64,000 nucleotides of DNA from Toxonevra muliebris. Lineage: Eukaryota; Arthropoda; Insecta; Diptera; Pallopteridae. Of the stretch, positions 60,427 through 64,000 are shown piece after piece. Position numbers and translations under genes: made by a program. A model generated the notes under the pieces. The model was not told the origin of the DNA. It saw nothing but the letters and a program-made list of their open reading frames with translations, and made no database searches. The DNA lies in contig OY829328.1 in assembly GCA_963691655.1 (NCBI GenBank), positions 29,531,890-29,595,889 of the forward strand, written 5' to 3'. How positions within the stretch are numbered: the stretch's first letter is position 1; every line of letters begins with the position of its first letter.

Positions 60427-61118
60427 TTAGCTAATGCCGTGGTTAGGCTTACAATTTTTTTATTGCCCAATTAAAATGTTGCTGGTCTTTCTTTGAATGA
60501 ATTTTTCTTGCTCGATACGACCAAACTTTGCCAGGGCCGCACAGCGAAGAGAGCTGAACAAAGCCTAACTAGTATACAAAAAAGGCAGAGCTTTAAAATA
60601 TTAAAAAAGGTTGTTCCACTCAACGCCGGACATATATTCTTAGTGACTACAAGAACTTAGTCTATATTTAGTAATTATTCTCATTTCTTGACCGGGAAAA
60701 AACTCGATGTAACTCGAAAAGTATGAGACCTAAGACAACAAAATTACATGCGTTTTATGCTTGAAAATTTTTCTAAATACATATCGATCATATACTAAAA
60801 GTCTGTCATAACTCAAAAAATATGATTTTGCAAAAAAACGCGATTAAAGTTTTCAATTGACCCTCACTTTGCCGAAAAAAAAACAAACCTTATAATTTCG
60901 AAATTAACTAACGAATTATTATATACTTGATTTATCCACAATGGATAATCGACACCAACTAGTTATTTGTGGGTTTTTTCTGAACGAAAACTTTCTCTAT
61001 TTTGAATTGTAATGTTATTGTTGCAAAAATAAATTCATTTGAAAAAAAAAGAGTTGTGTATTTAGACATTTTATTTTTACCGTCTTTTGATCTTAAAATA
61101 TAATTCATAAAAAACATT

Positions 61119-61242
61119 GGCGCATAATCGTAGTCAATAATAAAATGTACTTTAACTAAACTACGCTTTAATGTCATTCATTTATAGCTTTAAAGTATAG
61201 TTTAGTTAAACTACAGTTTATTGTTGGCAATGATTATGCGCC
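61119..61242. mobile_element. Palindromic MITE family A, copy 3
   Basis: GGCGCATAATCGTAGTCAAT at the left and its inverse, ATTATGCGCC, at the right. The interior repeats the family pattern (ATGTACTTTAACTAAACTAC, TTAAAGTATAGTTTAGTTAA). This is the most complete copy in the window, about 124 bp. Confidence 0.75.
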
Positions 61243-61319
61243 ATAGTCTTTTAAATTCATTAGTCGTGTATTCATTTCTGTGTATATATAGGAACTTTGT
61301 TCGGATCAACTTTTTTATT

Positions 61320-62102
61320 TTAACTGTATTTTCCTCTTTGTTCGGGTTCCAACATTTTTTTAGCAAGTTTTTCAGGTTTTTCCAACACGGCTCTAATTGA
61401 ACGTATGTACGTTGATATCCAGGGTGTTTTTGACAGTTTACAGACACGCACTACATTATCATCTTGTTTGAGGCGAGGACCTCTGGTTCCCCCAATACGC
61501 ACGTAGGGGAATGTGGGTTCGACGATTTGCATACAATCGGCAATAAATTGTAGTTGCTTTTCAATGTCTCCAAGTTTCCAGTATGAGGCGCATAATTATT
61601 TCTTTCTTCTTCGCTAAAATTTTTGTAACATTGTTTTTATTTGTCTTTCAGGTCTAATTTTTCTTATATTTGATAACGTTTTGCTTCCACTTTTCTGGCT
61701 GTTTTGATATTATTTCTCCTTCCTTAAAATTAAAGAAGATCTTGCCCTATTAGAAGTTGAAGTGCCAGGTTTGCGCAATCAGAAAAAATATTTACAGTGA
61801 GAGGCCTGAAATATTACGTGCCAGTTATTTCTTCCAAATTAAAAATATCAACACTTTCGTGAACAGACTGCACAACTGTAGTAGCGGTGCCACACAAATG
61901 ATTCTCCGAAAATGGGGGGAATACAGTCGTTAAGTATTTCGTTTCTTCTATCATAACTGTCACTATCATCTTTCGGCGAACCTGGGCAGTATATTACATA
62001 ATCATCGGAATCGTCATAGTCTTCCAAAAACGATTACGATCTGGATAAACTAAAAGATGATGATGTTGACGATGAGGTGCTGCTACGGTTGCAGTCTGCC
62101 AT
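61320..62102 (-). pseudogene. Broken gene of unknown, probably transposon-borne, protein
   Basis: Starting at ATG 62102 the frame reads MADCNRSSTSSSTSSS, hits a stop, then continues acidic (FLEDYDDSDDYVIYCPGSP). After several frame changes (NFSEEERNNYAPHTGN) a 70-codon stretch is open: FIADCMQIVEPTFPYVRIGG, TRGPRLKQDD, RAVLEKPEKLAKKMLEPEQ. Ser-rich acidic starts are common in transposon proteins. I cannot name the family. It lies next to a MITE and lacks a full frame. Confidence 0.35.
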
Positions 62103-62977
62103 TTTAAAACAATCTACAAACAATTCAACTTTTATTATTGTGATCGTGCGTATTATTCCTAAACATAATTTTTATCAACAATTGCGCCTAGTGATACTCT
62201 TCATTCGATTCAAGTACTTCTTTTACTCGATGCTATAACATAAGTATTTTACTTGGTATCGGAAAAAATGGTCAGTATCGGATACTCGACACTTTTGGAA
62301 AATATTTATTTAAAAAACTGAAATATTGGTATACAATATTTAAAATTGTGGGTCATTTTACAATATTTTACAGCAATCAATAATATATTTCAAAATGCTA
62401 CTGCAGAATTATTCAAAATATTTCAGTCCATATTGCAATATTTCAATGTATGACAATATTGCAGTACAATATTGAAGTTCTAGAAAATATTTCCGGCCAT
62501 GCATGTAGAACATAATGTTTAATGAAACCTTTTTATTAAAATAAAATATTTTTAAAAAGCTTTAATCTGTTGATTAGTTTTCCTTCTATTACAAGTTTTC
62601 TAGCGATTTGCTAAATTAAATTAACGTCATTTCTATATTATTTACGTGTTTCCAGTGGAAATACCTCAAAACCATGATTTATAGGCGAAAAACTCGTGTT
62701 GAGTAGTGTAAACTGTAGGCTCAACCATGCTGAATGCTTTCCTTGACAACTACTTAAAAAAGAATAATTTGTCTCTTTAAACGAGTATTCGATACAAGTA
62801 CATATTCCATCCTTTTTTCCGATATTTTCGGTAGCATCGATACTTTTATTTGATACAAGTAATGAGTAAAAGTACCGATACTATATGGGTATCGAAACAA
62901 CACTAGGCATCCGCTACAGCTGTTGCAATAAATGCTATTCCCTATTATATTTCTTTTAATTTTTGTATTAGCGTTTC

Positions 62978-63782
62978 CAGTGTGGCCAACTCAGCACTTT
63001 TCCCGCTAAATTTAGTGCTTTTTGAAAATTAAAACGCAGAAGAAAAGTGATTTAGCGGTCAGCGGGTTTTTTAACGTGTTTTTTTTCAATTTAAAAGACA
63101 CTAAATGCTCCGCTAAATAATCCATTTCCTGAATAATCCTAACAACATTTTTTATCAAAACAATGAGCAATGAACTTATTTAAAACCAAAGTTCGTAACG
63201 TATAAAATACTATTTTTCCATTATCTTGTTTTAGTTTTTCTTGTGATTGTATAATTTAGAAATGTTGTGAATTAAAAACTTTAATAATACGTGTAGTTAA
63301 TTAATTTTCTTTTTAATACAGCAGAATCCCGATAGTTCGTAATCGCAAGGGACCAGCAATTTTTTACGAATTACAGAGGTTTTCGATTTAACCCTTTCAC
63401 CCCCGAGTTTTTCCTCAAAATCTGGTTGAGTTTGTTCAACATTTTATGCAAATATTAAAATAAAGTTAATAATATAATATGCCCAAGACTCGCAATCCTT
63501 ACAGTTATCCTTAAGTTTTCCAATGGTGCATAATATTTGCTATAACCTTTGTAACCAGGAATTATAGCAAAGCCAATTTACAGTGATGACACTGCATGTA
63601 TACAATCCACTCGAATTATTGAGATTTTCGAATTAATGGGGTGCGAATTATCGCGATTCTACTGTATATAAAAAAATTTGTGTTCAACAGTTTTATAAGG
63701 AAAAAATTTAGCGCTTTTTTAAAGAAAATACGTGTTTTTTTTAATTTTAGCGGATTTTGAAAAACAAAAGTTGGCCACACTG
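62978..63782. mobile_element. hAT-type non-autonomous element with perfect 8-bp duplication
   Basis: Ends CAGTGTGGCCAACT (62978) and its exact inverse (ending 63782) form a 14-bp terminal repeat. AGCGTTTC flanks both sides (62970-62977, 63783-63790). An 8-bp duplication with CAG-type ends is the hAT signature. The 805-bp interior has no transposase. Subterminal words such as TTTAGCG and CGCTAAAT recur on both strands, as expected for transposase-binding sites. Confidence 0.85.
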
Positions 63783-64000
63783 AGCGTTTCGTGTGTTTTG
63801 TTTTTTAACATCTTATTTTTATAAATTTCGCTATTAACACATAATAATATTATTATTCACAAGTTTTTCATGAATTTTTAATTATCCTAGATAAATGCGC
63901 AAAAATTATACTACAAGCATGTTAGGAAAATCTTTATTGTAAGAAATGTTGCAAACCCTTTATATAAACATAATTAAACATAACTACAGTAACTATATCA

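Larger units (their letters stand above)
60430..62977. other. Gene-free distal region apart from the elements listed
   Basis: No intact gene was seen. Besides the MITE and the broken unknown gene, 62190-62900 is rich in AATATTT words and in GTATCGATAC-like words near both ends, which may be another decayed inverted-repeat element bounded by CCTAGTG-type ends. The evidence was not strong enough to call it. Confidence 0.4.

Noticed and set aside
1..64000. CRISPR array, rRNA genes or bacterial operons
   Set aside because: None seen. Spliced genes, SINEs and fly transposons show a eukaryotic nuclear sequence.

Overview
The window is insect nuclear DNA, almost certainly from a higher fly (Diptera, Brachycera). 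The DNA is AT-rich. The genes have short fly-type introns (about 60-80 nt) mixed with multi-kb introns full of transposons. All recognisable proteins match families present in Drosophila. A tephritid or other non-drosophilid fly is plausible from the repeats, but the sequence does not settle the species. From memory, several of these genes (Eb1, sel, Cox7C) sit on Drosophila arm 2R, which would suit a Muller element C block; this was not checked.

Layout. 690-5144 (-): an NPDC1/CAB-1-type single-pass membrane protein in four coding exons. 5145-10293: repeat-rich intergenic DNA with a degenerate array of about 120-bp units and small inverted-repeat elements. 10294-10928 (+): a LEPROT/endospanin/Vps55 family protein whose first splice only keeps frame through an apparent 1-nt microexon. 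13272-13927 (+): the mitochondrial double-CDGSH protein CISD3. 19841-39517 (-): Eb1, the microtubule plus-end binding protein, in seven coding exon positions. Its third exon is present as two tandem, phase-compatible alternatives. Its introns hold many DNA transposon remnants. A candidate 5' UTR exon lies near 48.3-48.5 kb. 48.5-52 kb: no clear gene, but a hammerhead-ribozyme-like repeat and a Tc1 relic. 52096-54100 (-): Mccc2, divergent from COX7C at 54677-54965 (+) across a 576-bp shared promoter region. 56619-56941 (+): a second, diverged COX7C paralogue with the same intron position. 58114-58893 (-): seele/Canopy-2, an ER saposin-like protein. 58.9-64 kb: transposons, including a tRNA-derived SINE with a perfect 13-bp target duplication nested in a Harbinger-like element, and a hAT-type element with a perfect 8-bp duplication.

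Three genes (CISD3, Mccc2, the COX7C pair) act in mitochondria, in Fe-S/redox, leucine breakdown and complex IV. NPDC1-like, LEPROT-like and seele belong to the secretory or endomembrane system. Eb1 is cytoskeletal. They do not form an operon-like unit. The only clear shared regulation is the divergent Mccc2/COX7C promoter.

Most novel-looking signals: the LEPROT-like 1-nt microexon; two hammerhead-like repeats; Eb1 alternative exons of near-identical 5' halves; a long-terminal-inverted-repeat element carrying a remnant of a widespread orphan arthropod ORF; and a 2.15-kb inverted-repeat element with six copies of a 15-bp motif.
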